From the NCBI GenBank assembly GCA_026018925.1, contig JAKSZU010000130.1, positions 186,001 to 250,000 of the forward strand: a DNA stretch of 64,000 nucleotides. The letters run 5' to 3'. Made by a program: the position numbers and the translations under genes. This DNA comes from Tupaia tana (lineage: Eukaryota; Chordata; Mammalia; Scandentia; Tupaiidae). The notes under the pieces are model-generated. The model saw only the letters and a program-made list of their open reading frames with translations, was not told the origin of the DNA and ran no database searches. Shown in pieces: positions 50,557 to 63,328 of the stretch. Every line of letters begins with the position of its first letter. The first letter of the stretch is position 1.

Positions 50557-53051
50557 ATGAGTAGAAAACCTTCATTTCTCCTGTGCCTGAAATATCTAGT
50601 TCCCAGTATCCATGTGGAATCTTCTCAGAGAATGGCTCAACTCTCCTGCCTGGAAAAAGGAGCAGAAGGGCTTATTAACAAAACAAAAGATGGAGCTGAG
50701 AGCCAGACAGAAATTCTACTTTTAAAAAAACGCAAAAAGGAAAAATTACCCAAAAAAAAATGAGGAGACAGGAGAAGAGAGAAACAGAGACCTCAGAGAC
50801 ACAGAGACAGGGACAGAAGGCCACAGGGGCTCCCTAGCACACTATCATTGCTTGCTGGAGGCTGAATTATGAGTAGAAAACCTTCATTTCTCCTGTGCCT
50901 TTAATATCGAGTTCCCAGTATCCATGTGGAATCTTCTCAGAGAATGGCTCAACTCTCCTGCCTGGAAAAAGGAGCAGAAGGGCTTATTAACAAAACAAAA
51001 GATGGAGCTGAGAGTCAGAGAAAAATTCTACCTTTAAAAAAACGCAAAAAGGAAAAATTTCCCCCAAAAAAATGAGAAGACAGAAGAAGAGAGAAACAGA
51101 GACCTCAGAGACACAGAGACCAGGATAGAAGGCCAGAGGGGCTCCCTACCACACTAGCTTTGCTTGCTGGAGGCTGAATTATGAGTAGAAAACCTTCATT
51201 TCTCCTGTGCCTGAAATATCTAGTTCCCAGTATCCATGTGGAATCTTCTCAGAGAATGGCTCAACTCTCCTGCCTGGAAAAAGGAGCAGAAGGGCTTATT
51301 AACAAAACAAAAGATGGAGCTGAGAGCCAGAGAGAAATTCTACCTTTAAAAAACGCAAAAAGGAAAAATTACCAAAAAGAAAATGAGGAGACAGGAGAAG
51401 AGAGAAACAGAGACCTCAGAGAAACAGAGACAGGGAGAGAAGGCCAGAGGGGCTCCCTACCACACTAGCTTTGCTTGCTGGAGGCTGAATTATGAGTAGA
51501 AAACCTTCATTTCTCCTGTGCCTGAAATATCTAGTTCCCAGTATCCATGTGGAAACTTCTCAAGAATGGCTCAACTCTCCTGCCTGGAAAAAGGAGCAGA
51601 AGGGCTTATTAACAAAACAAAAGATGGAGCTGAGAGCCAGAGAGAAATTCTACCTTTAAAAAAACGCAAAAAGGAAAAATTACCAAAAAAAAAAAAATGA
51701 GGAGACAGGAGAAGAGAGAAACAGAGACCTCAGAGACACAGAGACAGAGATAGAAGTACAGAGGGGCTCCCTACCACACTAGGTTTGCTTGCTGGAGGCT
51801 GAATTATGAGTAGAAAACCTTCATTTCTCCTGTGCCTGAAATATCTAGTTCCCCGTATCCATGTGGAATCTTCTCAGAGAATGGCTCAACTCTCCTGCCT
51901 GGAAAAAGGAGCAGAAGGGCTTATTAACAAAACAAAAGATGGAGCTGAGAGCCAGAGAGAAATTCTACCTTTAAAAAAACGCAAAAAGGAAAAATTACCA
52001 AAAAAAAAATGAGGAGACAGGAGAAGAGAGAAACAGAGACCTCAGAGACACAGAGACAGGGATAGAAGGCCAGAGGGGCTCCCTACCACACTAGCTTTGC
52101 TTGCTGGAGGCTGAATTATGAGTAGAAAACCTTCATTTCTCCTGTGCCTGAAATATCTAGTTCCCAGTATCCATGTGGAATCTTCTCAGAGAATGGCTCA
52201 ACTCTCCTGCCTGGAAAAAGGAGCAGAAGGGCTTATTAACAAAACAAAAGATGGAGCTGAGAGCCAGAGAGAAATTCTACCTTTAAAAAAACGCAAAAAG
52301 GAAAAATTACCAAAAAAAAAATGAGGAGACAGGAGAAGAGAGAAACAGAGACCTCAGAGACACAGAGACAGAGATAGAAGGCCAGAGGGGCTCCCTACCA
52401 CACTAGCTTTGCTTGCTGGAGGTTGAATTATGAGTAGAAAACCTTCATTTCTCCTGTGCCTGAAATATTTAGTTCCCAGTATCCATGTGGAATCTTCTCA
52501 GAGAATGGCTCAACTCTCCTGCCTGGAAAAAGGAGCAGAAGGGCTTATTAACAAAACAAAAGATGGAGCTGAGAGCCAGAGAGAAATTCTACTTTTAAAA
52601 AAACGCAAAAAGTAAAAATAACCAAAAAAAATGAGGAGACAGGAGAAGAGAGAAACAGAAACCTCAGAGACACAGAGACCAGGATAGAAGGCCAGAGGGG
52701 CTCCCTACCACACTAGCTTTGCTTGCTGGAGGCTGAATTATGAGTAGAAAACCTTCATTTCTCCTGTGCCTGAAATATCGAGTTCCCAGTATCCATGTGG
52801 AATCTTCTCAGAGAATGGCTCAACTCTCCTGCCTGGAAAAAGGAGCAGAAGGGCTTATTAACAAAACAAAAGATGGAGCTGAGAGCCAGACAGAAATTCT
52901 ACCTTTAAAAAAACGCAAAAAGGAAAAATTACCCCAAAAAAAATGAGGAGACAGGAGAAGAGAGAAACAGAGACCTCAGAGACACAGAGACAGGGATAGA
53001 AGGCCAGAGGGGCTCCCTACCACACTAGCTTTGCTTGCTGGAGGCTGAATT

Positions 53052-54296
53052 ATGAGTAGAAAACCTTCATTTCTCCTGTGCCTGAAATATCTTGTTCCCA
53101 GTATCCATGTGGAATCTTCTCAGAGAATGGCTCAACTCTCCTGCCTGGAAAAAGGAGCAGAAGGGCTTATTAACAAAACAAAGATAGAGCTGAGAGCCAG
53201 AGAGAAATTCTACATTTAAAAAAAGGCAAAAAGGAAAAATTACCAAAAAAAAATGAGAAGACAGGAGAAGAGAGAAACAGAGACCTCAGAGACACAGAGA
53301 CAGGGATTGAAGGCCAGAGCGGCTCCCTACCACACTACCTTTGCTTCCTGGAGGCTGAATTATGAGTAGAAAACCTTCATTTCTCCTGTGTCTGAAATAT
53401 CTAGTTCCCAGTATCCATGTGGAATCTTCTCAGAGAATGGCTCAACTCTCCTGCCTGGAAAAAGGAGCAGAAGGGCTTATTAACAAAACAAAAGATGGAG
53501 CTGAGGGCCAGAGAGAAATTCTACCTTTAAAAAAACGCAAAAAGGAAAAATAACCAAAAAAAATGAGGAGACAGGAGAAGAGAGAAACAGAGACCTCAGA
53601 GACACAGAGACAGGGATAGAAAAGCAGAGCTTATCCCTACCACACTAGCTTTGCCTACTGGAGGCTGAATTATGAGTAGAAAACCTTCATTTCTCCTGTG
53701 CCTGAAATATCTAGTTCCAAGTATCGATGTGGAATCTTCTCAGAGAAAGGCTCAACTCTCCTGCGTGGAAAAAGGAGCAGAAGGGCTTATTAACAAAACA
53801 AAGATGGAGCTGAGAGCCAGAGAGAAATTCTTCATTTAAAAAAACGCAAAAAGGAAAAATTACCAAAAAAAAAAAATGAGGAGACAGGAGAAGAGACAAA
53901 CAGAGACCTCAGAGACACAGAGACAGGAATAGAAGGCCAGAGGGGCTCCCTACCACACTAGCTTTGCTTGCTGGAGGCTTAATTATGAGTAGAAAACATT
54001 CATTTCCCCTGTGCCTGAACTATCTAGTTCCCCGTATCGATGTGGAATCTTCTCAGAGAATGGCTCAACTCTCCTGCCTGGAAAAAGGAGCAGAAGGGCT
54101 TATTAACAAAACAAAAGATGGAGCTGAGAGCCAGACAGAAATTCTACTTTTAAAAAAACGCAAAAAGGAAAAATTACCCAAAAAAAAATGAGGAGACAGG
54201 AGAAGAGAGAAACAGAGACCTCAGAGACACAGAGACAGTGATAGAAGGCCAGAGGGGCTCCCTACCACACTAGCTTTGCTTGCTGGAGGCTGAATT
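53052..54296 (+). repeat. 4-monomer module M4 (block 6, right)
   Basis: Members at 53,052, 53,362, 53,672 and 53,985. M4-4 starts 'gcttaattatgag' and in its 3' half carries 'ccagacagaaattctac' as in 44,329 and 50,557, so it may be a fusion of M4-4 with the monomer that normally follows it. Confidence 0.8.
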
Positions 54297-55230
54297 ATGA
54301 GTAGAAAACCTTCATTTCTCCTGTGCCTTTAATATCGAGTTCCCAGTATCCATGTGGAATCTTCTCAGAGAATGGCTCAACTCTCCTGCCTGGAAAAAGG
54401 AGCAGAAGGGCTTATTAACAAAACAAAAGATGGAGCTGAGAGTCAGAGAAAAATTCTACCTTTAAAAAAACGCAAAAAGGAAAAATTTCCCAAAAAAAAA
54501 TGAGAAGACAGAAGAAGAGAGAAACAGAGACCTCAGAGACACAGAGACCAGGATAGAAGGCCAGAGGGGCTCCCTACCACACTAGCTTTGCTTGCCGGAG
54601 GCTGAATTATGAGTAGAAAACCTTCATTTCTCCTGTGCCTGAAATATCGAGTTCCCAGTATCCATGTGGAATCTTCTCAGAGAATGGCTCAACTCTCCTG
54701 CCTGGAAAACGGAGCAGAAGGGCTTATTAACAAAACAAAAGATGGAGCTCAGAGCCAGAGAGAAAATCTACCTTTAAAAAAACGCAAAAAGGAAAAATTA
54801 TCAAAAAAAATTGAGGAGACAGGAGAAGAGAGAAACAGAGACCTCAGAGACAAAGAGACAGGGATAGAAGGCCAGAGGGGATCCCTACCACACTAGCTTT
54901 GCTTGCTGGAGGCTGAATTATGGGTAGAAAACCTTCATTTCTCCTGTGCCTGAAATATCTAGTTCCAAGTATCCATGTGGAATCTTCTCAGAGAATGGCT
55001 CAACTCTCCTGCCTGGAAAAAGGAGCAGAAGGCCTTATTAACAAAACAAAAAATGGAGCTGAGAGCCAGAGAGAAATTCTACCTTTAAAAAAACGCAAAA
55101 AGGAAAAATTACCAAAAAAAAAGGAGGAGACAGGAGAAGAGAGAAACAGAGACCTCAGAGACACAGAGAAGGGGATAGAAGGCCAGAGGTGATCCCTACC
55201 ACACTAGCTTTGCTTGCTGGAGGCTGAAGT

Positions 55231-55541
55231 ATGAGTAGAAAACCTTCATTTCTCCTGTGCCTGAAATATCTAGTTCCAAGTATCCATGTGGAATCTTCTC
55301 AGAGAAAGGCTCAACTCTCCTGCCTGGAAAAAGGTGCAGAACGGCTTATTAACAAAACAAAGATGGAGCTGAGACCCGAGAGAAATTCTACCTTTAAATA
55401 AATGCAAAAAAAAAAATTACCAAAAAAAAAAAATGAGGAGACCGGAGAAGAGAGAAACAGAGACCTCAGAGACACAGAGACAGGGATAGAAGGCAAGAGG
55501 TTCTCCCTACCACACTAGCCTTGCTTGCTGGAGGCTGTATT
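55231..55541 (+). repeat. A-type monomer, start of block 7
   Basis: Has 'gaagtatgag', 'gtgcagaacgg', 'gagacccgagag' and AATAAA at 55,397-55,402, where the usual CpG is changed to 'aatgc'. The tail monomer 54,920-55,230 precedes it. Confidence 0.86.
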
Positions 55542-58500
55542 ATGAGTAGAAAAACATTCATTTCTCCTGTGCCTGAAATATCTAGTTCCCAGTATCCATG
55601 TTGAATCTTCTCAGAGAATGGCTCAACTCTCCTGCCTGGAAAAAGGAGCAGAAGGGCTTATTAACAAAACAAAAGATGGAGATGAGAGCCAGAGAGAAAT
55701 TCTACCTTTAAAAAAACGCAAAAAGGAAAAATTACCAAAAAAAAAAAATGAGGAGACAGGGAAGAGAGAAACAGAGAGCTCAGAGACACAGAGACAGGGA
55801 TAGAAGGCCAGAGGGGCTCCCTACCACACTAGCTTTGCTTGCTGGAGGCTGAATTATGAGTAGAAAACCTTCATTTCTCCTGTGCCTGAAATATCTAGTT
55901 CCCAGTATCCATGTGGAATCTTCTCAGAGAATGGCTCAACTCTCCTGCCTGGAAAAAGGAGCAGAAGGGCTTATTAACAAAACAAAAGATGGAGCTGAGA
56001 GCCAGAGAGAAATTCTACCTTTAAAAAAACGCAAAAAGGAAAAATTACCCAAAAAAAAATGAGGAGACAGGAGAAGAGAGAAACAGAGACCTCAGAGACA
56101 CAGAGACCGGGATAGAAGGCCAGAGGGACTCCCTACCACACTAGCTTTGCTTGCTGGAGGCTGAATTATGAGTAGAAAACCTTCATTTCTCCTGTGCCTG
56201 AAATATCTAGTTCCCAGTATCCATGCGGAATCTTCTCAGAGAATGGCTCAACTCTCCTGCCTGGAAAAAGGAGCAGAAGGGCTTATTAGAAAACAAAAGA
56301 TGGAGCTGAGAGCCAGAGAGAAATTCTACCTTTAAAAAAACGCAAAAAGGAAAAATTACCCAAAAAAAAAATGAGGAGACAGGAGAAGAGAGAAACTGAG
56401 ACCTCAGAGACACAGAGACGGGGATAGAAGGCCAGAGGGGCTCCCTACCACACTAGCTTTGCTTGCTGGAGGCTGAATTATGAGTAGAAAACCTTCATTT
56501 CTCCTGTGCCTGAAATATCTAGTTCCCAGTATCCATGTGGAATCTTCTCAGAGAATGGCTCAACTCTCCTGCCTGGAAAAAGGAGCAGAAGGGCTTATTA
56601 ACAAAACAAAAGATGGAGCTGAGAGCCAGAGAGAAATTCTACCTTTAAAAAAACGCAAAAAGGTAAAATTACCAAAAAAAAATGAGGAGACAGGAGAAGA
56701 GAGAAACAGAGACCTCAGAGACACAGAGACAGGGATAGAAAAGCAGAGCTTATCCCTACCACACTAGCTTTGCCTGCTGGAGGCTGAATTATGAGTAGAA
56801 AACCTTCATTTCTCCTGTGCCTGAAATATCTAGTTCCAAGTATCCATGTGGAAACTTCTCAGAGAAAGGCTCAACTCTCCTGCCTGGAAAAAGGAGCAGA
56901 AGGGCTTATTAACAAAACAAAGATGGAGCTGAGAGCCAGAGAGAAATTCTTCATTTAACAAAATGCAAAAAGGAAAAATTACCAAAAAAAAATGAGGAGA
57001 CAGGAGAAGAGACAAACAGAGACCTCAGAGACACAGAGACAGGGATAGAAGGCCAGAGGGGCTCCCTACCACACTAGCTTTGCTTGCTGGAGGCTGAATT
57101 ATGAGTAGAAAACCTTCATTTCTCCTGTGCCTGAAATATCTAGTTCCCCGTATCCATGTGGAATCTTCTCAGAGAATGGCTCAACTCTCCTGCCTGGAAA
57201 AAGGAGCAGAAGGGCTTATTAACAAAACAAAAGATGGAGCTGAGAGCCAGAGAGAAATTCTACCTTTAAAAAAACGCAAAAAGGAAAAATTACCAAAAAA
57301 AAATGAGGAAACAGGAGAAGAGAGAAACAGAGACCTCAGAGACACAGAGACAGGGATAGAAGGCCAGAGGGGCTCCCTACCAAACTAGCTTTGCTTGCTG
57401 GAGGCTGAGTTATGAGTAGAAAACCTTCATTTCTCCTGTGCCTGAAATATCGAGTTCCCAGTATCCATGTGGAATCTTCTCAGAGAATGGCTCAACTCTC
57501 CTGCCTGGAAAAAGGAGCAGAAGGGCTTATTAACAAAACAAAAGATGGAGCTGAGAGTCAGAGAGAAATTCTACCTTTAAAAAAACGCAAAAAGGAAAAA
57601 TTAACAAAAAAAAAAATGAGAAGACAGAAGAAGAGAGAAACAGAGACCTCAGAGACACAGAGACCGGGATAGAAGGCCAGAGGGGCTCCCTACCACACTA
57701 GCTTTGCTTGCTGGAGGCTGAATTATGAGTAGAAAACCTTCATTTCTCCTGTGCCTGAAATATCTAGTTCCCAGTATCCATGTGGAATCTTCTCAGAGAA
57801 TGGCTCAACTCTCCTGCCTGGAAAAAGGAGCAGAAGGGCTTATTAACAAAACAAAAGATGGAGCTGAGAGCCAGAGAGAAATTCTACCTTTAAAAAAACG
57901 TAAAAAGGAAAAATTACCAAAAAAAAAAAAATGAGGAGACAGGGGAAGAGAGAAACAGAGACCTCAGAGAAACAGAGACTGGGAGAGAAGGCCAAAGATG
58001 CTCCCTACCACACTAGCTTTGCTTGCTGGAGGCTGAATTATGAGTAGAAAACCTTCATTTCTCCTGTGCCTGAAATATCTAGTTCCCAGTGTCCATGTGG
58101 AAACTTCTCAAGAATGGCTCAACTCTCCTGCCTGGAAAAAGGAGCAGAAGGGCTTATTAACAAAACAAAAGATGCAGCTGAGAGCCAGAGAGAAATTCTA
58201 CCTTTAAAAAAACGCAAAAAGGAAAAATTACCAAAAAAAAAATGAGGAGACAGGAGAAGAGAGAAACAGAGACCTCAGAGACACAGAGACAGAGATAGAA
58301 GGACAGAGGGGCTCCCTACCACACTAGCTTTGCTTGCTGGAGGCTGAATTATGAGTAGAAAACTTTCATTTCTCCTGTGTGTGAAATATCTAGTTCCCAG
58401 TATCCATGTGGAATCTTCTCAGAGAATGGCTCAACTCTCCTGCCTGGAAAAAGGAGCAGAAGGGCTTATTAACAAAACAAAAACTGGAGCTGAGAGCCAG

Positions 58501-58660
58501 AGAGAAATTCTACCTTTAAAAAAACGCAAAAAGGAAAAATTACCAAAAAAAATGAGGAGACAGGAGAAGAGAGAAACAGAGACCTCAGAGACACAGAGAC
58601 AGGGATAGAAGGCCAGAGGGGATCCCTACCACACTAGCTTCGCTTGCTGGAGGCTGAATT

Positions 58661-58969
58661 ATGAGTAGAAAACCTTCATTTCTCCTGTGCCTGAAATATC
58701 TAGTTCCAAGTATCCATGTGGAATCTTCTCAGAGAAAGGCTCAACTCTCCTGCATGGAAAAAGGTGCAGAAGGGCTTATTAACAAACAAAGATGGAGCTG
58801 AGACCCGAGAGAAATTCTACCTTTAAAAAAACGAAAAAAAAAAAATTACCAAAAAAAAAAATGAGGAGACCGGAGAAGAGAGAAACAGAGACCTCAGAGA
58901 CACAGAGACAGGGATAGAAGGCCAGAGGTTCTCCCTACCACTCTAGCTTTGCTTGCTGGAGGCTGAATT
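58661..58969 (+). repeat. A'-type (derived A) monomer inside block 7
   Basis: Counterpart of 21,286-21,594, sharing 'attaacaaacaaag', 'aaacgaaaaa' and 'gagacccgagag'. It sits at the same place (12th monomer) of its block, which supports common descent of the two block starts. Confidence 0.8.
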
Positions 58970-59278
58970 ATGAGTAGAAACCTTCATTTCTCCTGTGCCT
59001 GAAATATCTATTTCCCAGTGTCCATGTGGAAAATTCTCAAGAATGGCTCAACTCTCCTGCCTGGAAAAAGGAGCAGAAGGGCTTATTAACAAAACAAAAG
59101 ATTGAGCTGAGAGCCAGAGAGAAATTCTACCTTTAAAAAAACGCAAAAAGAAAAATTACCAAAAAAAAAATGAGGAGACAGGAGAAGAGAGAAACAGAGA
59201 CCTCAGAGAAACAGAGACAGGGATAGATGGCCAGAGGGGCTCCCTACCACACTAGCTTTGCTTGCTGGAGGCTGAATT
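58970..59278 (+). repeat. Chimeric monomer (block 7)
   Basis: It begins like 21,595 ('ctatttcccagtgtcc') and continues like 22,218 ('gtggaaaattctcaag'), so about two monomers present in block 2 are missing here. It also lacks one A at the start ('gtagaaacc'). Confidence 0.72.
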
Positions 59279-62083
59279 ATGAGTAGAAAACCTTCATTTC
59301 TCCTGTGCCTGAAATGTCTAGTTCCCAGTATCCATGTGGAATCTTCTCAGAGAATGGCTCAACTCTCCTGCCTGGAAAAAGGAGCAGAAGGGCTTATTAA
59401 CAAAACAAAAGATGGAGCTGAGAGCCAGAGAGAAATTCTACCTTTAAAAAAACGCAAAAAGTAAAAATTACCAAAAAAATATGAGGAGACAGGAGAAGAG
59501 AGAAACAGAGACCTCAGAGACACAGAGACAGGGATAGAAAAGCAGAGGTTATCCCTACCACACTAGCTTTGCCTGCTGGAGGCTGAATTATGAGTAGAAA
59601 ACCTTCATTTCTCCTGTGCCTGAAATATCTAGTTCCAAGTATCCATGTGGAAACTTCTCAGAGAAAGGCTCAACTCTCCTGCCTGGAAAAAGGAGCAGAA
59701 GGGCTTATTAACAAAACAAAAGATGGAGCTGAGAGCCAGAGAGAAATTCTTCATTTAACAAAACGCAAAAAGGAAAAATTACCAAAAAAAAATGAGGAGA
59801 CAGGAGAAGAGACAAACAGAGACCTCAGAGACACAGAGACAGGGATAGAAGGCCAGAGGGGCTCCCTACCACACTAGCTTTGCTTGCTGGAGGCTGAATT
59901 ATGAGTAGAAAACCTTCATTTCTCCTGTGCCTGAAATATCTAGTTCCCCGTATCGATGTGGAATCTTCTCAGAGAATGGCTCAACTCTCCTGCCTGGAAA
60001 AAGGAGCAGAAGGGCTTATTAACAAAACAAAAGATGGAGCTGAGAGCCAGACAGAAATTCTACTTTTAAAAAAACGCAAAAAGGAAAAATTACCCAAAAA
60101 AAATGAGGAGACAGGAGAAGAGAGAAACAGAGACCTCAGAGACACAGAGACAGGGATAGAAGGCCAGAGGGGCTCCCTACCACACTAGCTTTGCTTGCTG
60201 GAGGCTGAATTATGAGTAGAAAACCTTCATTTCTCCTGTGCCTTTAATATCGAGTTCCCAGTATCCATGTGGAATCTTCTCAGAGAATGGCTCAACTCTC
60301 CTGCCTGGAAAAAGGAGCAGAAGGGCTTATTAACAAAACAAAAGATGGAGCTGAGAGTCAGAGAAAAATTCTACCTTTAAAAAAACGCAAAAAGGAAAAA
60401 TTTCCCCCAAAAAAATGAGAAGACAGAAGAAGAGAGAAACAGAGACCTCAGAGACACAGAGACCAGGATAGAAGGCCAGAGGGGCTCCCTACCACACTAG
60501 CTTTGCTTGCTGGAGGCTGAATCATGAGTAGAAAACCTTCATTTCTCCTGTGCCTGAAATATCTAGTTCCCAGTATCCATGTGGACCCTTCTCAGAGAAT
60601 GGCTCAACTCTCCTGCCTGGAAAAAGGAGCAGAAGTGCTTATTAACAAAACAAAAGATGGAGCTGAGAGCCAGAGAGAAATTCTACCTTTAAAAAAACGC
60701 AAAAAGGAAAAATTACCAAAAAGAAAATGAGGAGACAGGAGAAGAGAGAAACAGAGACCTCAGAGAAACAGAGACAGGGAGAGAAGGCCAGAGGGGCTCC
60801 CTACCACACTAGCTTTGCTTGCTGGAGGCTGAATTATGAGTAGAAAACCTTCATTTCTCCTGTGCCTGAAATATCTAGTTCCCAGTATCCATGTGGAATC
60901 TTCTCAGAGAATGGCTCAACTCTCCTGCCTGGAAAAAGGAGCAGAAGGGCTTATTAACAAAACAGAAAATGGAGCTGAGAGCCAGAGAGAAATTCTACCT
61001 TTAAAAAAACGCAAAAAAGGAAAAATTACCAAAAAAAAAATGAGGAGACAGGAGAAGAGAGAAACAGAGACCTCAGAGACACAGAGACAGGGAGAGAAGG
61101 CCAGAGGGGATCCCTACCACACTAGCTTTGCTTGCTGGAGGCTGAATTATGAGTAGAAAACCTTCATTTCTCCTGTGCCTGAAATATCTAGTTCCCCGTA
61201 TCCATGTGGAATCTTCTCAGAGAATGGCTCAACTCTCCTGCCTGGAAAAAGGAGCAGAAGGGCTTATTAACAAAACAAAAGATGGAGCTGAGAGCCAGAG
61301 AGAAATTCTACCTTTAAAAAAACGCAAAAAGGAAAAATTACCAAAAAAAAAATGAGGAGACAGGAGAAGAGAGAAACAGAGACCTCAGAGACACAGAGAC
61401 AGGGATAGAAGGCCAGAGGGGCTCCCTACCACACTAGCTTTGCTTGCTGGAGGCTGAATTATGAGTAGAAAACCTTCATTTCTCCTGTGCCTGAAATATC
61501 TAGTTCCCAGTATCCATGTGGAATCTTCTCAGAGAATGGCTCAACTCTCCTGCCTGGAAAAAGGAGCAGAAGGGCTTATTAACAAAACAAAAGATGGAGC
61601 TGAGAGCCAGAGAGAAATTCTACCTTTAAAAAAACGCAAAAAGGAAAAATTACCAAAAAAAAATGAGGAGACAGGAGAAGAGAGAAACAGAAACCTCAGA
61701 GACACAGAGACCAGGATAGAAGGCCAGAGGGGCTCCCTACCACACTAGCTTTGCTTGCTGGAGGCTGAATTATGAGTAGAAAACCTTCATTTCTCCTGTG
61801 CCTTAAATATCCAGTTCCCAGTATCCATGTGGAATCTTCTCAGAGAATGGCTCAACTCTCCTGCCTGGAAAAAGGAGCAGAAGGGCTTATTAACAAAACA
61901 AAAGATGGAGCTGAGAGCCAGAGAGAAATTCTACCTTTAAAAAAACGCAAAAAGGAAAAATTACCCAAAAAAAAATGAGGAGACAGGAGAAGAGAGAAAC
62001 AGAGACCTCAGAGACACAGAGACAGGGATAGAAGGACAGAGGGGCTCCCTACCACACTAGCTTTGCTTGCTGGAGGCTGAATT

Positions 62084-63328
62084 ATGAGTAGAAAACCTTC
62101 ATTTCTCCTGTGCCTGAAATATCTTGTTCCCAATATCCATGTGGAATCTTCTCAGAGAATGGCTCAACTCTCCTGCCTGGAAAAAGGAGCAGAAGGGCTT
62201 ATTAACAAAACAAATATGGAGCTGAGAGCCAGAGAGAAATTCTACATTTAAAAAAAGGCAAAAAGGAAAAATTACCAAAAAAAAAAATGAGAAGACAGGA
62301 GAAGAGAGAAACAGAGACCTCAGAGACACAGAGACAGGGATTGAAGGCAAGAGCGGCTCCCTACCACACTACCTTTGCTTCCTGGAGGCTGAATTATGAG
62401 TAGAAAACCTTCATTTCTCCTGTGTCTGAAATATCTAGTTCCCAGTATCCATGTGGAATCTTCTCAGAGAATGGCTCAACTCTCCTGCCTGTAAAAAGGA
62501 GCAGAAGGGCTTATTAACAAAACAAAAGATGGAGCTGAGGGCCAGAGAGAAATTCTACCTTTAAAAAAACGCAAAAAGGAAAAATAACCAAAAAAAATGA
62601 GGAGACAGGAGAAGAGAGAAACAGAGACCTCAGAGACACAGAGACAGGGATAGAAAAGCAGAGGTTATCCCTACCACACTAGCTTTGCCTACTGGAGGCT
62701 GAATTATGAGTAGAAAACCTTCATTTCTCCTGTGCCTGAAATATCTAGTTCCAAGTATCGATGTGGAATCTTCTCAGAGAAAGGCTCAACTCTCCTGCGT
62801 GGAAAAAGGAGCAGAAGGGCTTATTAACAAAACAAAGATGGAGCTGAGAGCCAGAGAGAAATTCTTCATTTAAAAAAAAGCAAAAAGGAAAAATTACCAA
62901 AAAAAAAAATGAGGAGACAGGAGAAGAGACAAACAGAGACCTCAGAGACACAGAGACAGGAATAGAAGGCCAGAGGGGCTCCCTACCACACTAGCTTTGC
63001 TTGCTGGAGGCTGAATTATGAGTAGAAAACATTCATTTCCCCTGTGCCTGAACTATCTAGTTCCCCGTATCGATGTGGAATCTTCTCAGAGAATGGCTCA
63101 ACTCTCCTGCCTGGAAAAAGGAGCAGAAGGGCTTATTAACAAAACAAAAGATGGAGCTGAGAGCCAGAGAGAAATTCTACTTTTAAAAAAACGCAAAAAG
63201 GAAAAATTACCAAAAAAAAAGGAGGAGACAGGAGAAGAGAGAAACAGAGACCTCAGAGACACAGAGAAGGGGATAGAAGGCCAGAGGTGATCCCTACCAC
63301 ACTAGCTTTGCTTGCTGGAGGCTGAAGT
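62084..63328 (+). repeat. 4-monomer module M4 (block 7), last member chimeric
   Basis: Members at 62,084, 62,396, 62,706 and 63,018. M4-1 has private changes 'cccaatatcc' and 'acaaatatgg'. M4-2 has 'gcctgtaaaaagg'. The last member is fused to a tail-type 3' end. Confidence 0.83.
63018..63328 (+). repeat. Chimeric monomer (block 7): M4-4 5' half, tail 3' half
   Basis: The 5' part (acattcatttcccctg, cctgaactatc, ccccgtatcgatg) is M4-4. The 3' part (aaaaggaggagac, gagaaggggatag, aggtgatccc) is that of the ATGGGTAG tail monomers. The A-type monomer follows at once, so the crossover created a new block boundary. Confidence 0.85.

Larger units (their letters stand above)
46194..55230 (+). repeat. 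HOR block 6: 29 monomers
   Basis: Monomer starts: 46194, 46507, 46821, 47133, 47444, 47756, 48067, 48377, 48690, 49001, 49312, 49623, 49933, 50245, 50557, 50869, 51181, 51492, 51806, 52118, 52430, 52740, 53052, 53362, 53672, 53985, 54297, 54609, 54920. It carries three copies of the 4-monomer module, complete or nearly so (from 47,756, 49,312 and 53,052), against one at most in other blocks except block 1. Chimeric monomers at 47,444, 47,756 and 48,690 mark crossover points. It ends with the same trio as block 2. Confidence 0.87.
55231..63328 (+). repeat. HOR block 7: 26 monomers
   Basis: Monomer starts: 55231, 55542, 55856, 56168, 56480, 56791, 57101, 57412, 57725, 58040, 58351, 58661, 58970, 59279, 59590, 59901, 60212, 60524, 60836, 61149, 61461, 61772, 62084, 62396, 62706, 63018. 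The first 12 monomers follow block 2 in order, including the degraded A' monomer at 58,661. The match is then broken by a chimeric monomer at 58,970. The block ends with the 4-monomer module, whose last member (63,018) is fused to the 3' half of a tail monomer, so the next block starts directly at 63,329. Confidence 0.87.
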
